In this document: piece after piece, positions 8,379 through 17,285 of the stretch
Numbering within the stretch: position 1 is the first letter of the stretch
Layout of the letters: the number at the start of each line of letters is the position of its first letter
Source of the DNA: Microthrixaceae bacterium
GTDB lineage: Bacteria; Actinomycetota; Acidimicrobiia; Acidimicrobiales; Microtrichaceae
Length of the DNA stretch: 64,000 nucleotides
Reading direction: 5' to 3'
NCBI GenBank assembly: GCA_020637215.1
Contig: JACJWI010000001.1
Span: 124,001 to 188,000 of the forward strand
Notes under the pieces: generated by a model
Told to the model about the DNA's origin: nothing
What the model saw: the letters and a program-made list of their open reading frames with translations, nothing else
Databases searched by the model: none
Position numbers and translations under genes: made by a program

Positions 8379-10144
8379 CGCGGCGGGACGAGCGCTCGGG
8401 TCCGATCCGCCGCAGGGTCACGCCGTGGCGGGAGCGGAACCGTCGTGAGCGCGGCATCGCCATGGTGTGGTTCGCCCTGACGCTGCTCACCATGGTCCTC
8501 TTCGCCGGCTTCGCCGTCGACGTGTCCAACTGGTACTTCCAGGCCGAGCGGATACAGCGCGCCGCGGACGCGGGGGCGCACTCCGGGGTGATCTTCCTGC
8601 CGGCGGACCTGCCCCAGGCGTCGACGGTCGCGACCGGCACCGTGGCCAAGAACGGCTACCCGGTCGGCGGGCCGCGGAACACCACCGTCGCGGTCACCCA
8701 GGAGCCCAACCCCAACCGGCTCCGGGTCAAGGTGACCACCGACGTCCCGACGTTCTTCCTGGGGCTGATCGGCATGGACGACGTGCGCATGACCCGCGAG
8801 GCGGTGGCGGAGTACGTGGCGCCGGTCCCGATGGGATCCCCTCAGAACAAGCTCGGCAACGACCCCGACGCCGTCGACCCCGGCACGCAGCTGTGGGTGA
8901 ACATCTCGGGTCCGCAGACCGCCAAGCAGCAGGGCGACCAGTACCAGTCCAAGGTGTGCGGCGGCTCGCCGCGGGAGTACGGATGCACCGGCAGCACCAA
9001 CGACCAGTACGAGACCGCCGGCTACCTCTACGCCATGGACGTCACCTCGAAGGGCACCGGCGACCTGATGTTCGACGTGTACGACGGTGTGTGGACGTCG
9101 AACAACCTCAGCTGCTCGCAGTACATGCCGACCTCGGTCCAGATCAACGGCGGCAGCGGGTACACGGCTCTGACCACCAAGTACCCCGACGCCGCGGCCC
9201 GCTACAGCTCGGCGACCACGGCCCCGGCCAACAAGTACTGCACCGGTGACGGCCACGGCAGCTCGTCCTACGGCCAGGTCAACACCACGTTCCGGTTCCT
9301 CCAGCCCGACAGCACGCCGTGGAACGACACCGACAACCCGCCGGTCACCCAGTGCCCGCCGGTCACGATCAACGGCTTCGATCCGACCAAGACGTCGAAC
9401 TCGGGCCGGGCGATCTACGACGCCCTCATGGGCTCGACGATCAACCCCAACGACGGGGTGTTGACCTACGGCGAGACGTTCCGCCGGTGGGCGACCCTGT
9501 GCAAGATCCCGAACGGGTCGGTGCAGACCGGCAAGTACATCGTCCAGGTCCGCACCAACGTCACCGCCGCCAACCCGACCACCTACAACCCGTCGGTGTC
9601 CACCGCCGGCCACAACCACATGGCCTTCCGCACCGGGTTCGGCACCGCCGGGGTCAACGCGGTGAACGGCAGCAACGTCACGGTGTCCGCTCTGGGCCGT
9701 CTTCCCATCTACGCCAACGCGAACGGGGCTGACACCCGCTTCTACCTGGCCAAGGTGCTCCCCTACGACGCCGGACGAACCCTGCGCATCAACCTGTTCG
9801 ACATGGGCGAGAGCTCCCAGCCCGGCAGCCTCCAGGTGCTGCCCCCGGCCGAGGCCTACAACGGTCTGACCACGTTCAGCGGCTGCGCCATCTCCCGCGA
9901 CGACGGGGCCGGTCTCAGCGTCAACGCATCCACCTGCACGCTCAGCAACGTGTCGAGCAGCTCGTACAACGGTCGGCTGCTGACGATCGACGTTCCGATC
10001 CCCACCACCTACGACTGCGACGAGGACTCGCCGACCGGGTGCTGGATCAAGATCAAGGCGGCGTACCCGTCGAGCGCGACGGTCACCGACGCCACCACGT
10101 GGTCCGCCGCGATCCTCGGCAACCCGATCCGCATCGTCGAGTAG
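8372..10144 (+). CDS. TadG-like Tad pilus-associated protein
   Basis: A 590-residue protein with a basic leader, then RERGIAMVWFALTLLTMVLFAGFAVDVSNWY and QRAADAGAHSG. This is the TadG/TadE-type N-terminal membrane anchor with the typical 'AADAGA' continuation. The long C-terminal part (about 90-590) is extracellular, rich in Thr, Ser, Asn and Tyr with several Cys, and resembles a beta-rich adhesion or pilus-tip domain. I do not see a clear von Willebrand A MIDAS motif (DxSxS). The start is GTG at 8372 inside the end of the TadE gene, so translation is coupled. Likely role: surface-exposed minor component of a Tad-like pilus or an adhesin anchored the same way. Confidence 0.75.
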   Translation: MLTRRDERSGPIRRRVTPWRERNRRERGIAMVWFALTLLTMVLFAGFAVDVSNWYFQAERIQRAADAGAHSGVIFLPADLPQASTVATGTVAKNGYPVGGPRNTTVAVTQEPNPNRLRVKVTTDVPTFFLGLIGMDDVRMTREAVAEYVAPVPMGSPQNKLGNDPDAVDPGTQLWVNISGPQTAKQQGDQYQSKVCGGSPREYGCTGSTNDQYETAGYLYAMDVTSKGTGDLMFDVYDGVWTSNNLSCSQYMPTSVQINGGSGYTALTTKYPDAAARYSSATTAPANKYCTGDGHGSSSYGQVNTTFRFLQPDSTPWNDTDNPPVTQCPPVTINGFDPTKTSNSGRAIYDALMGSTINPNDGVLTYGETFRRWATLCKIPNGSVQTGKYIVQVRTNVTAANPTTYNPSVSTAGHNHMAFRTGFGTAGVNAVNGSNVTVSALGRLPIYANANGADTRFYLAKVLPYDAGRTLRINLFDMGESSQPGSLQVLPPAEAYNGLTTFSGCAISRDDGAGLSVNASTCTLSNVSSSSYNGRLLTIDVPIPTTYDCDEDSPTGCWIKIKAAYPSSATVTDATTWSAAILGNPIRIVE

Positions 10145-10177
10145 GGCCGGTACGTCGCAGGCGGCATGGCCCGGCGC

Positions 10178-11632
10178 TCAGGCGACCGTGCGGGTCTGCT
10201 CCCACTCGGCGATCCGCTCCCCCATCGGCGTCGACGGCGCCCCGTCGGTGAACGGCCAGATCTCCTCGGCGATCTCCCGCCAGTTGGCCCGGGCGTGCAG
10301 GTCGCCGAACAGGGCGAACAGCCCCATGTTGATGCGCTGGACGATCACCATCGACGGCGGCAGGTTGGCCGCCTTCATGATGTCGGTGTGCTCGCCGGTC
10401 AGGTCGAAGAAGCGCCGCACCGAGTCCGAGGACCACTCGGGCGTTATCTCCATCTCCTCGGGCTCCATCACGAACTCGTAGAAGTGCCCGAAGTAGGCGA
10501 CCAGGTCGTCGTCGGAGACCACCAGCTCTGGCGACAGGATGCCGAGACGCTCGATCACCTCCCTGAAGCGGGCGACGTCGCGTTCGAGCACCATCGCCTG
10601 GATCATGTCCTCGAAGTCCGCCACCTCCTGTTCGCTGAACCGCTTGCACAACCCGAAGTCCAGGAAGGTGATGCGGCCGCCGGGATGGAAGATGTAGTTG
10701 CCCGGGTGCGGGTCGCCGTTGAACGCGTGCAGCTGGTAGATCCCGCCGAACGCGAACCGGTACAGGCACTCCGCGGCGAGCTGGCGCTCGTCGTCGGGCC
10801 AGTCGACCACCTCGGAGAACGGCGCCCCCTCGACCAGCTCGGTGGTGAGCACCCGGGCGGTGGACAGGTCGTCGAACACGGCGGGAACGTGGATGAACGG
10901 GTGGTCCCGGTAGTGGTCGGTGAACAGCCTCTGGTTGTCGGCCTCGATGCGGTAGTCGAGCTCCTCGACCAGCCGCTCGCGCAGCTCGGTGACGATCGGA
11001 GCGGGGTCGAGCCCCGGGAAGAGCATCCCCAGGACCTGGAAGAGCAGGTCCGAGCTCTCCAGATCAGCGGCGACGGCCCGGTCGACCCCCGGGTACTGGA
11101 CCTTGACCGCGACCGCACGACCGTCCCGGGTGACGGCGCGGTGCACCTGTCCGATCGACGCCGCGGCCAGCGGAACCGGGTCCCACTCGGCGAACACCCG
11201 GTCGGGTGCGTCGCCGAGCTCGGCCCGGACCACCTGCTCGACCAGCTCCGGGGCCATGGGCGGCGCGTTCTGCTGGAGCTCGGCGAGCGCCTCGCGGACC
11301 GGCTCGGGCAGGCCCTGGTCCAGATAGCTCGCCATCTGGCCGATCTTCATCAGCGCGCCCTTCATGTCGCCGAGCATCTCGGCGACCTGTTCGGCGCTGC
11401 GCATCTGGAACTCCTCGTTGAGCTCCTGCTTCCGGTCCGGGTCGGCCACGGCCGAACGCGCCTTCATCGACACGTAGTTGGTGCCGGTGCGCGCTCCCAT
11501 CCTCGCCATCGTCGCGGTGCGCCGCAGCTGGTGGGCCCGCACCGGGTTTCGCCGCAGCACCAACGCGGTTCCGACAGCGGCCATCGCGCCGGCGGCGACC
11601 GCTGTCGTGGTGAGGGCGGCTCCGCGTCTCAT
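10178..11632 (-). CDS. AarF/UbiB (ABC1) family atypical kinase
   Basis: A 484-residue ABC1/UbiB protein kinase-like protein. An N-terminal hydrophobic segment (about residues 4-24) may anchor it. The family hallmark KxGQ is in LMKIGQMASYLDQGLPE, followed by an Ala-rich nucleotide loop (PLAAASIGQVHRA), the VAIK-type Lys in VAVKVQYPG, the catalytic NGDPHPGNYIF and the metal-binding FLDFGLCKRF. All key residues are present. Family members work in quinone or lipid metabolism and at membranes; bacterial actinobacterial copies are of unknown substrate. It starts 13 bp after the cyclophilin gene on the same strand, so the two are likely an operon. Confidence 0.9.
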   Translation of the reverse strand: MRRGAALTTTAVAAGAMAAVGTALVLRRNPVRAHQLRRTATMARMGARTGTNYVSMKARSAVADPDRKQELNEEFQMRSAEQVAEMLGDMKGALMKIGQMASYLDQGLPEPVREALAELQQNAPPMAPELVEQVVRAELGDAPDRVFAEWDPVPLAAASIGQVHRAVTRDGRAVAVKVQYPGVDRAVAADLESSDLLFQVLGMLFPGLDPAPIVTELRERLVEELDYRIEADNQRLFTDHYRDHPFIHVPAVFDDLSTARVLTTELVEGAPFSEVVDWPDDERQLAAECLYRFAFGGIYQLHAFNGDPHPGNYIFHPGGRITFLDFGLCKRFSEQEVADFEDMIQAMVLERDVARFREVIERLGILSPELVVSDDDLVAYFGHFYEFVMEPEEMEITPEWSSDSVRRFFDLTGEHTDIMKAANLPPSMVIVQRINMGLFALFGDLHARANWREIAEEIWPFTDGAPSTPMGERIAEWEQTRTVA

Positions 11633-11645
11633 GGTCGTCGGACCG

Positions 11646-12197
11646 TCAGCTCTCGGTGATCGTGACCGACTCGATCACGACGTCGTCGACCGGACGATCA
11701 CCCGAGCCGGTGCGGACCTTCTCCAGCTGGGACAGCACCTCGAAGCCGTCGATGAGCTTCCCGAAGATCGAGTAGTTCGGCGGCAGGGTCACGCCGTGGG
11801 CGCCGGACACGATGAAGAACTGGCTGCCGTTGGTGTTCGGTCCGGCGTTGGCCATGGCCAGGGTGCCGACCTCGTAGCGGCCCGGCTCGGGCAGCTCGTC
11901 GGCGAACCGGTAGCCGGGACCGCCCCGTCCGGACCCCTCGGGGCATCCGCCCTGGATCATGAACTCACGGATGATCCGGTGGAAGATCAGCCCGTCGTAG
12001 TAGTGGTAGCGGGCCAGGCCGACGAAGTTGTTGACCGTGCGGGGCGCCCGCTCGGGGTACAGGAACGCCCGCATGGTCCCGTGGTTGGTGACGATCTCGG
12101 CCGTGTAGCTCTTCTCGGCGTCGATGCACATGGGCAGCTCGGCGTCGAAGCGGGTCTGGCGGGGCGACGAGCCGTCGGCAGCGGGACAGTCGGTCAT
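11646..12197 (-). CDS. Peptidyl-prolyl cis-trans isomerase, cyclophilin type
   Basis: A 183-residue single-domain cyclophilin that isomerises X-Pro bonds. Motifs include APRTVNNFVGLARYHYYDGLIFHRI, the catalytic-Arg segment IREFMIQGG, GPGYRFADE, LAMANAGPNTNGSQFFI and YSIFGKLIDG. The first 30 residues (Pro/Asp-rich, with two Cys) precede the core fold. There is no signal peptide, so it is cytosolic. The ATG at 12197 has AGGAGATC upstream, which fixes the start; the open frame continues upstream only as a shadow of the LCP gene. A TAGGGT hexamer on the minus strand at 12268-12273 would give a leader of roughly 65 bases. Confidence 0.92.
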   Translation of the reverse strand: MTDCPAADGSSPRQTRFDAELPMCIDAEKSYTAEIVTNHGTMRAFLYPERAPRTVNNFVGLARYHYYDGLIFHRIIREFMIQGGCPEGSGRGGPGYRFADELPEPGRYEVGTLAMANAGPNTNGSQFFIVSGAHGVTLPPNYSIFGKLIDGFEVLSQLEKVRTGSGDRPVDDVVIESVTITES

Positions 12198-12325
12198 CGG
12201 GATCTCCTGGGGGTGGGGTCGGGGTGGGTCCGGACGACCGCGTCGTGACCGGTCCGGGAACCGGCGCACCCTACCCGTCGAGCGCCCCGGACCCGAGCGA
12301 CCGGGCTGGCACCCGGGCGGGTCGG

Positions 12326-13579
12326 TCAGCGGAAGCCCGCCAGGACCTCGTCGGCCTCCGGCTGGTCGAGCACCAGCACTGCTGCACCGCCCTTGCGGGC
12401 TCCCTCGGTGGGGAGCACGACGGTGGTCGGCTCGGTCCCGCTCAGGGACCGGGCCAGCCCGATCAGGTCGAGCAGGCCGAGCGAGTCGTCGAGCACCAGG
12501 CCCGACGACAGCGCCTCGGTCACCGCCACGACCTCGACGGGGTTGCGACTTCCGCCGGCCTCGCCGAGCGCGGTGCGCAGGAACTGCTGCTGCCGCTGCT
12601 GTCGGCCGAGGTCCGCGGTGGGGTCGGTCACCTCGCGCCCGTCGATCCGCTCGGTGTAGTACCGGGACCGCGCATACGCGAGGGCCTGGCGGCCGTCGAG
12701 GGTGACCGGGCCGCTCTGGTCGACGTAGAGGCCGGAGTGGGTGTCGAACGCGGGATGAGGGAAGTCGATGGTGATGCCGCCGAGGGCGTCGACGACACCG
12801 GCGAAGCTCTCGAAGCCGACCTCCATGTAGTGGTTGACCGGCACCTTCAGGTTGTCCTTGACGGTCTGCACCAGGTTGGCCGGACCCGCGTTGTAGGCGC
12901 CGTTGATGCGACCCTTCCGGCCGGTCGACGCGACGGTGACCCACAGGTCGCGGGGTATCGACATCATCTGGCTGCCGGCCGGACCGACCCGAAGCAGGAT
13001 GATCGTGTCGCTGCGCTTGCCGGTGACCGTGCTCCGTCCCCCGACCGGCACGTCGGGGTCGAGACCCTCCCTCGAATCGGAACCGACGAGCAGGTAGTTC
13101 ACCGTGTCGCCGCTCACCGGGTCGAGCACCGCCGACAGGTCGACGCGCTCGATCCCCGAGTAGGCGCGGAACGCCCTGAACGTGACCGTCGCCAGGCCGA
13201 CGAGCAGCAGCACCGGGATCCCGATGGCGACCCACCTGACCCAGCGTCGTCGCCGACGCGGGGCGGCGGGAGCGCGCCGCGGCGCGGCCGGAGCTGGCGG
13301 CTCCGGTGCGGGTGTCCGGGCGGCGGATCCGTCGCGACGGGCCCGATCGCTCGACGCGGCCGGCGGCGCCGAGCGTGCCGAGCGCGAACGCGGCATCGGA
13401 CCGGGAGCGTCCTCGACGCGAGGCTTCCAGTCGCTCGTCGGTGGCCGGGATGCGCTGCGGGTGGGGTTCGGCGGAGGATCGGGGGTGCCGCCCGGAGCCG
13501 GGACGAAGTACTGCCGCCCCGGGCCCGCGGCGCGGCGGCGGTCGGTGCGGCCCGACTCCTCTTCGTCAGATCCGGCCAC
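12326..13579 (-). CDS. LCP (LytR-CpsA-Psr) family cell-wall glycopolymer transferase
   Basis: A 417-residue membrane protein that should attach an anionic or other glycopolymer from a lipid carrier to peptidoglycan. It has a long Pro/Ala/Arg-rich cytosolic tail (about 1-105), one membrane segment (WVAIGIPVLLLVGLATVTF) and the extracellular LCP domain. LCP motifs include LLVGSDSR, RSDTIILLRVG (substrate Arg and Asp), MMSIPRDLWV, RINGAYNAGP, FAGVVDALGGI, GRQALAYARSR and LGRQQRQQQFL. The start is GTG 13579, eight bases downstream of a CAGACT hexamer. It is divergent from the sigma-like/esterase-like membrane protein with a 108-bp shared promoter gap. Confidence 0.9.
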   Translation of the reverse strand: MAGSDEEESGRTDRRRAAGPGRQYFVPAPGGTPDPPPNPTRSASRPPTSDWKPRVEDAPGPMPRSRSARSAPPAASSDRARRDGSAARTPAPEPPAPAAPRRAPAAPRRRRRWVRWVAIGIPVLLLVGLATVTFRAFRAYSGIERVDLSAVLDPVSGDTVNYLLVGSDSREGLDPDVPVGGRSTVTGKRSDTIILLRVGPAGSQMMSIPRDLWVTVASTGRKGRINGAYNAGPANLVQTVKDNLKVPVNHYMEVGFESFAGVVDALGGITIDFPHPAFDTHSGLYVDQSGPVTLDGRQALAYARSRYYTERIDGREVTDPTADLGRQQRQQQFLRTALGEAGGSRNPVEVVAVTEALSSGLVLDDSLGLLDLIGLARSLSGTEPTTVVLPTEGARKGGAAVLVLDQPEADEVLAGFR

Positions 13580-13587
13580 GAGGGACC

Positions 13588-13593
13588 AGTCTG
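13588..13593 (-). promoter_or_regulatory. -10-like hexamer CAGACT of the LCP gene
   Basis: CAGACT on the minus strand lies eight bases before GTG 13579. The same hexamer precedes the ABC permease start at 48973 at seven bases. Confidence 0.4.
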
Positions 13594-13671
13594 GCCGCTG
13601 GGCGCTCGCGGCCGGTTCATGGGTGGTGGATCTCTCAGGCGACCGGCAACGGCGGGGTTGCCGCACCGCTC

Positions 13672-13677
13672 TAGCGT
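13672..13677 (+). promoter_or_regulatory. -10 hexamer TAGCGT of the sigma-like/LpqC-like fusion gene
   Basis: TAGCGT ends ten bases before ATG 13688. No Shine-Dalgarno intervenes. Confidence 0.5.
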
Positions 13678-13687
13678 GGGGTGCCAC

Positions 13688-15187
13688 ATGCCCGTCCCCG
13701 ATCCCGCCGCCGTCTCCGCCAACGCCTACGCCATCGCGTACCGGCTGCTCGGGGACCGCTCGGCAGCCCACGCCGCGGTGGGGATCGCCACCAGTCGCCT
13801 CCAGGCGACCGGCGCGTTCGAGCACCCCGACTGGCTGGCCCGCCTCGCCGGCGCGGTGGTTGCCGAGTCGGTCGGTCCGGCCGCGGCCGGCGTGAGCCCC
13901 GCCGACTCCGATCCGACCGGAGAGGGCCTCCGCGTCGCGCTGCGCCGTCGGCTGGCGTCCGCGTCCGACGAGGAGCGTGTCGCCGCAGCGCTGCACCACC
14001 TGGCCGGTTACCCGATCGACCAGGTGGCCGGCTTCATGGGCCGGACCCCGCAGGACGCGGACCGCCTGGCGGCCGCCCTGGCTCCTCCCCCCGGGATCTC
14101 CTACCGGGAGCTCGGGGATCCGGAGCTGATCGGAGCAGGACCGAGCCGTCCGACCCGGCCGCTGATCCCGCTGCGCCTGTCGACGGTGCTGAGCACCATC
14201 GCCGTGCTGGCTCTCGTGTTCGGGGCGAGCCGCTGCGTGGGGCCCCGCCCCCGGCTCGGGCCCGCACCGGAGCGGGCGCCGGTGGTGGTGTCCCGTGATG
14301 TGGCGTCGCGGGGTTCGGTCGGTTGCTCACTGCCGCCTCAGGCCCCCGGCGTCTACGCGTCGACCGCTGAGCCGACGGGGGCCGCCGAAGCAGGCGGAGC
14401 CGTGCCGTTCCGGTTGGCGGTCCCGGTTCCGGCCGCGCCCACGCCCCCGTCAGGTGACGACCAGGCGGGTTCGGGCCGGGAACCGGACCCGACCGGAGTC
14501 GGAGCGCCGGCGGCGGTCCCTCGCCCCCTGCTGGTGGCGGTGGCCGACGCCGACAGCACTGCGGACGGCTTCGCCACCTCCTCGGGACTGGAGTCCGCCG
14601 GGCTCGAGGCCGGGGATCTCGTGGTCACCGTCGCACCCGTCGCCTACGGGACCGTCGCTGCGGTGGATGCCGTGGCCGCGGTGCTGGACACGGCGTCGCG
14701 TCAGCTGTGCGTGGACCGCAACCGCGTCACCGTCGCCGGGCTGGGGACGGGCGGCCAGACCGCCACGGCGGTGGCCTGTCGACGTCCCGCGGAGGTGGCG
14801 GTCGTGGTCGCGGTCGGGGGTGCGTCGATGTCGCAGACCTGCGAGCTGTCTCCGGCGGTGTCGCTGCTGATGCGGTGGGCGGCCGACGACCAGGTCCTGC
14901 CGCCGGCTGGGGGCTACGGGCCCCAGGCGGTGCCGCCGTCGCCCGACGCCGCGCCCCTGCCGCCGTCACCGGCCGGGCAGGTGACCCGCCACTGGGCCCG
15001 TGCGATCGGGGCCGGCGAGCCGACCCGTTCGATGTCCCCCGACGGCGCCGCGGTCGAGGAGGCGCGCACGGCGGCCGGATCGACCGTTCGGTGGGTCACC
15101 ACCCCGGCCGGTGGTCACGCGTGGACCGGGGACGACACCGCCGAGTCGTTGACGTTCGCCGCATCGCACGCCCGCTCGACCGGCTGA
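13688..15187 (+). CDS. Membrane protein: degenerate sigma-70-like cytosolic part, one TM helix, LpqC-like pseudo-esterase domain
   Basis: A 499-residue protein of unusual build. Residues about 10-62 (ANAYAIAYRLLGDRSAAHAA) resemble sigma-70 region 2 of ECF factors. Residues about 84-132 (EERVAAALHHLAGYPIDQVAGFMGRT) resemble the region 4 helix-turn-helix. A single membrane helix follows at about 163-184. Outside, residues about 280-495 match the LpqC/PHB-depolymerase-type alpha/beta hydrolase fold: CVDRNRVTVAG, the nucleophile elbow, RWAADDQVLPPAGGYG (acid loop) and PAGGHAWTG (His loop). In the elbow the usual G-[FL]-S-x-G-G reads GLGTGG, so the catalytic Ser is Gly353. It is therefore probably not an esterase but may bind a ligand or glycan. 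A transmembrane regulator is one reading. The ATG is placed after a TAGCGT hexamer. The Rrf2-type gene follows after 16 bp. Confidence 0.6.
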   Translation: MPVPDPAAVSANAYAIAYRLLGDRSAAHAAVGIATSRLQATGAFEHPDWLARLAGAVVAESVGPAAAGVSPADSDPTGEGLRVALRRRLASASDEERVAAALHHLAGYPIDQVAGFMGRTPQDADRLAAALAPPPGISYRELGDPELIGAGPSRPTRPLIPLRLSTVLSTIAVLALVFGASRCVGPRPRLGPAPERAPVVVSRDVASRGSVGCSLPPQAPGVYASTAEPTGAAEAGGAVPFRLAVPVPAAPTPPSGDDQAGSGREPDPTGVGAPAAVPRPLLVAVADADSTADGFATSSGLESAGLEAGDLVVTVAPVAYGTVAAVDAVAAVLDTASRQLCVDRNRVTVAGLGTGGQTATAVACRRPAEVAVVVAVGGASMSQTCELSPAVSLLMRWAADDQVLPPAGGYGPQAVPPSPDAAPLPPSPAGQVTRHWARAIGAGEPTRSMSPDGAAVEEARTAAGSTVRWVTTPAGGHAWTGDDTAESLTFAASHARSTG

Positions 15188-15203
15188 ACGCGAGACTGCT
15201 CCG

Positions 15204-15671
15204 GTGCGCATCTCCGCCAAGGTCGACTACGCCGTGCGGGCGGCCGCCGAGCTGGCCCAGCGATCACCGGACAGGGGTGCGGTCGCGACGACGGGCGAGA
15301 CCCTGGGAGACGCGCAGGGCATCCCGACCAAGTACCTCGAGAGCATCCTGGCCGAGCTGCGCCGTTCGGGGATCATCGGCAGCCGCCGGGGGTCCGCCGG
15401 GGGCTACTGGCTGGCCCGACCGGCCTCCGAGGTGTCCATCGCCGACATCGTCCGGGCCGTCGAGGGGCCGCTGGCCGACGTGCGCGGCGAGGCGCCCGAG
15501 GAGCTGTCCTACGACGGCCCCGCCCAACCGCTGGAACGGGTGTGGATCGCCACCCGGGCCAGCGTGCGGCGCGTCCTGGAGGCGACCACGTTGGCGCACC
15601 TGGTCGACGGCGAGCTCCCGGCGGAGGTGACGGCCCTGCTGTCCGACGACCAGGCGTGGAGCCGCCGCTGA
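15204..15671 (+). CDS. Rrf2 family transcriptional regulator (no iron-sulfur cysteines)
   Basis: A 155-residue winged-helix DNA-binding protein. It opens with RISAKVDYAVRAAAELA and continues with the recognition region GIPTKYLESILAELRRSGII and the wing GSRRGSAGGYWLARP, the standard Rrf2 layout. The protein contains no cysteine at all, so it cannot hold the [Fe-S] cluster of IscR or NsrR and must sense something else or act constitutively. The start is GTG 15204, six bases after GAGACT (a weak -10), with no ribosome site. It is 16 bp downstream of the membrane fusion gene and convergent with the aldehyde dehydrogenase, 15 bp apart. Confidence 0.88.
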   Translation: MRISAKVDYAVRAAAELAQRSPDRGAVATTGETLGDAQGIPTKYLESILAELRRSGIIGSRRGSAGGYWLARPASEVSIADIVRAVEGPLADVRGEAPEELSYDGPAQPLERVWIATRASVRRVLEATTLAHLVDGELPAEVTALLSDDQAWSRR

Positions 15672-15686
15672 TCGCGGCCGGATGCG

Positions 15687-17150
15687 TCAGTCCGCGGACA
15701 GGAACAGGGTCTTGGATTCGGTGTAGTGGTCGAGCGCGGCCAGGCCCAGCTCGCGGCCCATGCCGGAGCGCCTGAAACCGCCGAAGGGCAGCTGGTAGCG
15801 CACGCTGCGGTTGGTGTTGACGCTCATCACCCCGGTGCGAACCGCCCGGCCCACGCGCACGGCCCGGCCGACGTCGCGGGTCCACAGGGTCCCCGACAGG
15901 CCGTAGTCGCTGTCGTTGGCGATGCGCACGGCGTCGCCCTCGTCGTCGAAGGGGATGACCGTCATCACCGGCCCGAAGATCTCCTCGCGGGCGACGCGCA
16001 TCGAGTTGTCGGCCCCGGCCACCACCGCCGGGGTCAGGAACCAGCCCGGCCCGGACGCGTCGCCGCCGCAGAGCACCTCGGCGCCCTCGGAGCGGGCGAT
16101 GTCGAGGTACTCCAGGCTGGTGGCCCGCTGTGCCTCCGAGATCATCGGACCGACCTCGGTCGCGGTGTCGGCGGGGTCGCCGACGACCACCCGACCGGTC
16201 CGTTGGACGAGACGGTCGACCACGTCGTCGTACACGGACCGCTCGACCAGGACCCGACTGCGGGCGCAGCAGTCCTGGCCGGCGTTGGCGAAGACCGAGT
16301 ACGGGATCGCGTCGATCGCCGAGTCGAGGTCGGCGTCCGCGAACACGATCGCCGCGGACTTGCCACCCAGCTCCAACGAGATCCGGGTGATGTTCGGCGA
16401 CAGCGTGCGCAGGAGGTGCGACCCGGTCGACGAGTCGCCGGTGAAGGAGATCTTGTCGACCCGGCCGTCGGCCACCAGCGCGTCGCCGACGGTGGCGCCG
16501 GGACCCGGCAGCACGGTGACGCAGGGTGCGGGGACCCCGGCCTCGACCAGGAGGGCGCCGAGCATGAGCGCGGTGATCGGCGTCAGCGACGCCGGCTTGA
16601 GGATGACCGCGTTGCCGCAGGCCAGTGCGGGGGCGAGCTTCCACGTGGCGATCAGCATCGGGAAGTTCCACGGCACGATCAGTCCGCACACCCCGACCGG
16701 GACCCGCAGCACCAGCCCCAGCCCGTCGTCGGGGGTGGGCACCACGGCGCCCAGGTGCTTGTCGGCCGCGCCGGCGTAGTACTCGAACACCTCGGCCATC
16801 GCGCCCGCCTCCCAGCGGGCGTCCTCGATCGTGTGCCCGGCGCCGGCCACCTCGGCCCACGCGAACTCCTCGATCCGCTCCCGGATCAGCTCGGCGACCC
16901 GGCGCAGCACCCGGCCCCGCGAGGTGGCGTCCACGTCGGCCCACACACCGGAGTCGAACGCGGCGCGGGCTGTCGTGACCGCACGCTCGAGGTCGGCGGC
17001 GCCGGCGCGGGCGACGGTGGCCAGCGTCGCACCGGTCGACGGGTCGGCGACGGCGAACGTGGCGCCGTCGGCGGCGGGCGTGGTCTCGCCGCCGATCAGC
17101 AGGTCGAGATGATCGGGGACGCAATCCGGCGGACGGGGAGTCGGACTCAT
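15687..17150 (-). CDS. NAD(P)-dependent aldehyde dehydrogenase
   Basis: A 487-residue ALDH-superfamily enzyme of normal length. Motifs are LIVPWNFPMLIATWKLAPALA, FTGDSSTGSHL, SLELGGKSAAIVF (general base Glu) and NAGQDCCARSRVLV (nucleophilic Cys in the usual GQxC position, followed by a second Cys). QLPFGGFRRSGMGRELG is near the C-terminus. It reads divergently from the SDR and glutamine-synthetase-like genes. Together these look like gamma-glutamyl amine or amino-alcohol catabolism, where the ALDH oxidises a gamma-glutamyl-aminoaldehyde; that assignment is inference. The start ATG lies seven bases after a TACACT hexamer. Confidence 0.88.
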   Translation of the reverse strand: MSPTPRPPDCVPDHLDLLIGGETTPAADGATFAVADPSTGATLATVARAGAADLERAVTTARAAFDSGVWADVDATSRGRVLRRVAELIRERIEEFAWAEVAGAGHTIEDARWEAGAMAEVFEYYAGAADKHLGAVVPTPDDGLGLVLRVPVGVCGLIVPWNFPMLIATWKLAPALACGNAVILKPASLTPITALMLGALLVEAGVPAPCVTVLPGPGATVGDALVADGRVDKISFTGDSSTGSHLLRTLSPNITRISLELGGKSAAIVFADADLDSAIDAIPYSVFANAGQDCCARSRVLVERSVYDDVVDRLVQRTGRVVVGDPADTATEVGPMISEAQRATSLEYLDIARSEGAEVLCGGDASGPGWFLTPAVVAGADNSMRVAREEIFGPVMTVIPFDDEGDAVRIANDSDYGLSGTLWTRDVGRAVRVGRAVRTGVMSVNTNRSVRYQLPFGGFRRSGMGRELGLAALDHYTESKTLFLSAD

Positions 17151-17157
17151 GGAGGCG

Positions 17158-17163
17158 AGTGTA
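17158..17163 (-). promoter_or_regulatory. -10 hexamer TACACT of the aldehyde dehydrogenase
   Basis: On the minus strand TACACT ends seven bases before ATG 17150. A TAACGT on the plus strand at 17200-17205 may serve the divergent SDR gene with an approximately 75-base leader. Confidence 0.55.
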
Positions 17164-17285
17164 GGAACCCTGGGTGGCGGGCCCCCATCCCGGGCTCGCT
17201 AACGTGCCGCCGGGCCGCACACCTCGCCACCGCGCTGGGGCACGGCCGGCCCCTCCTCCCCCACCGACGACAGGAAGCACCCACC

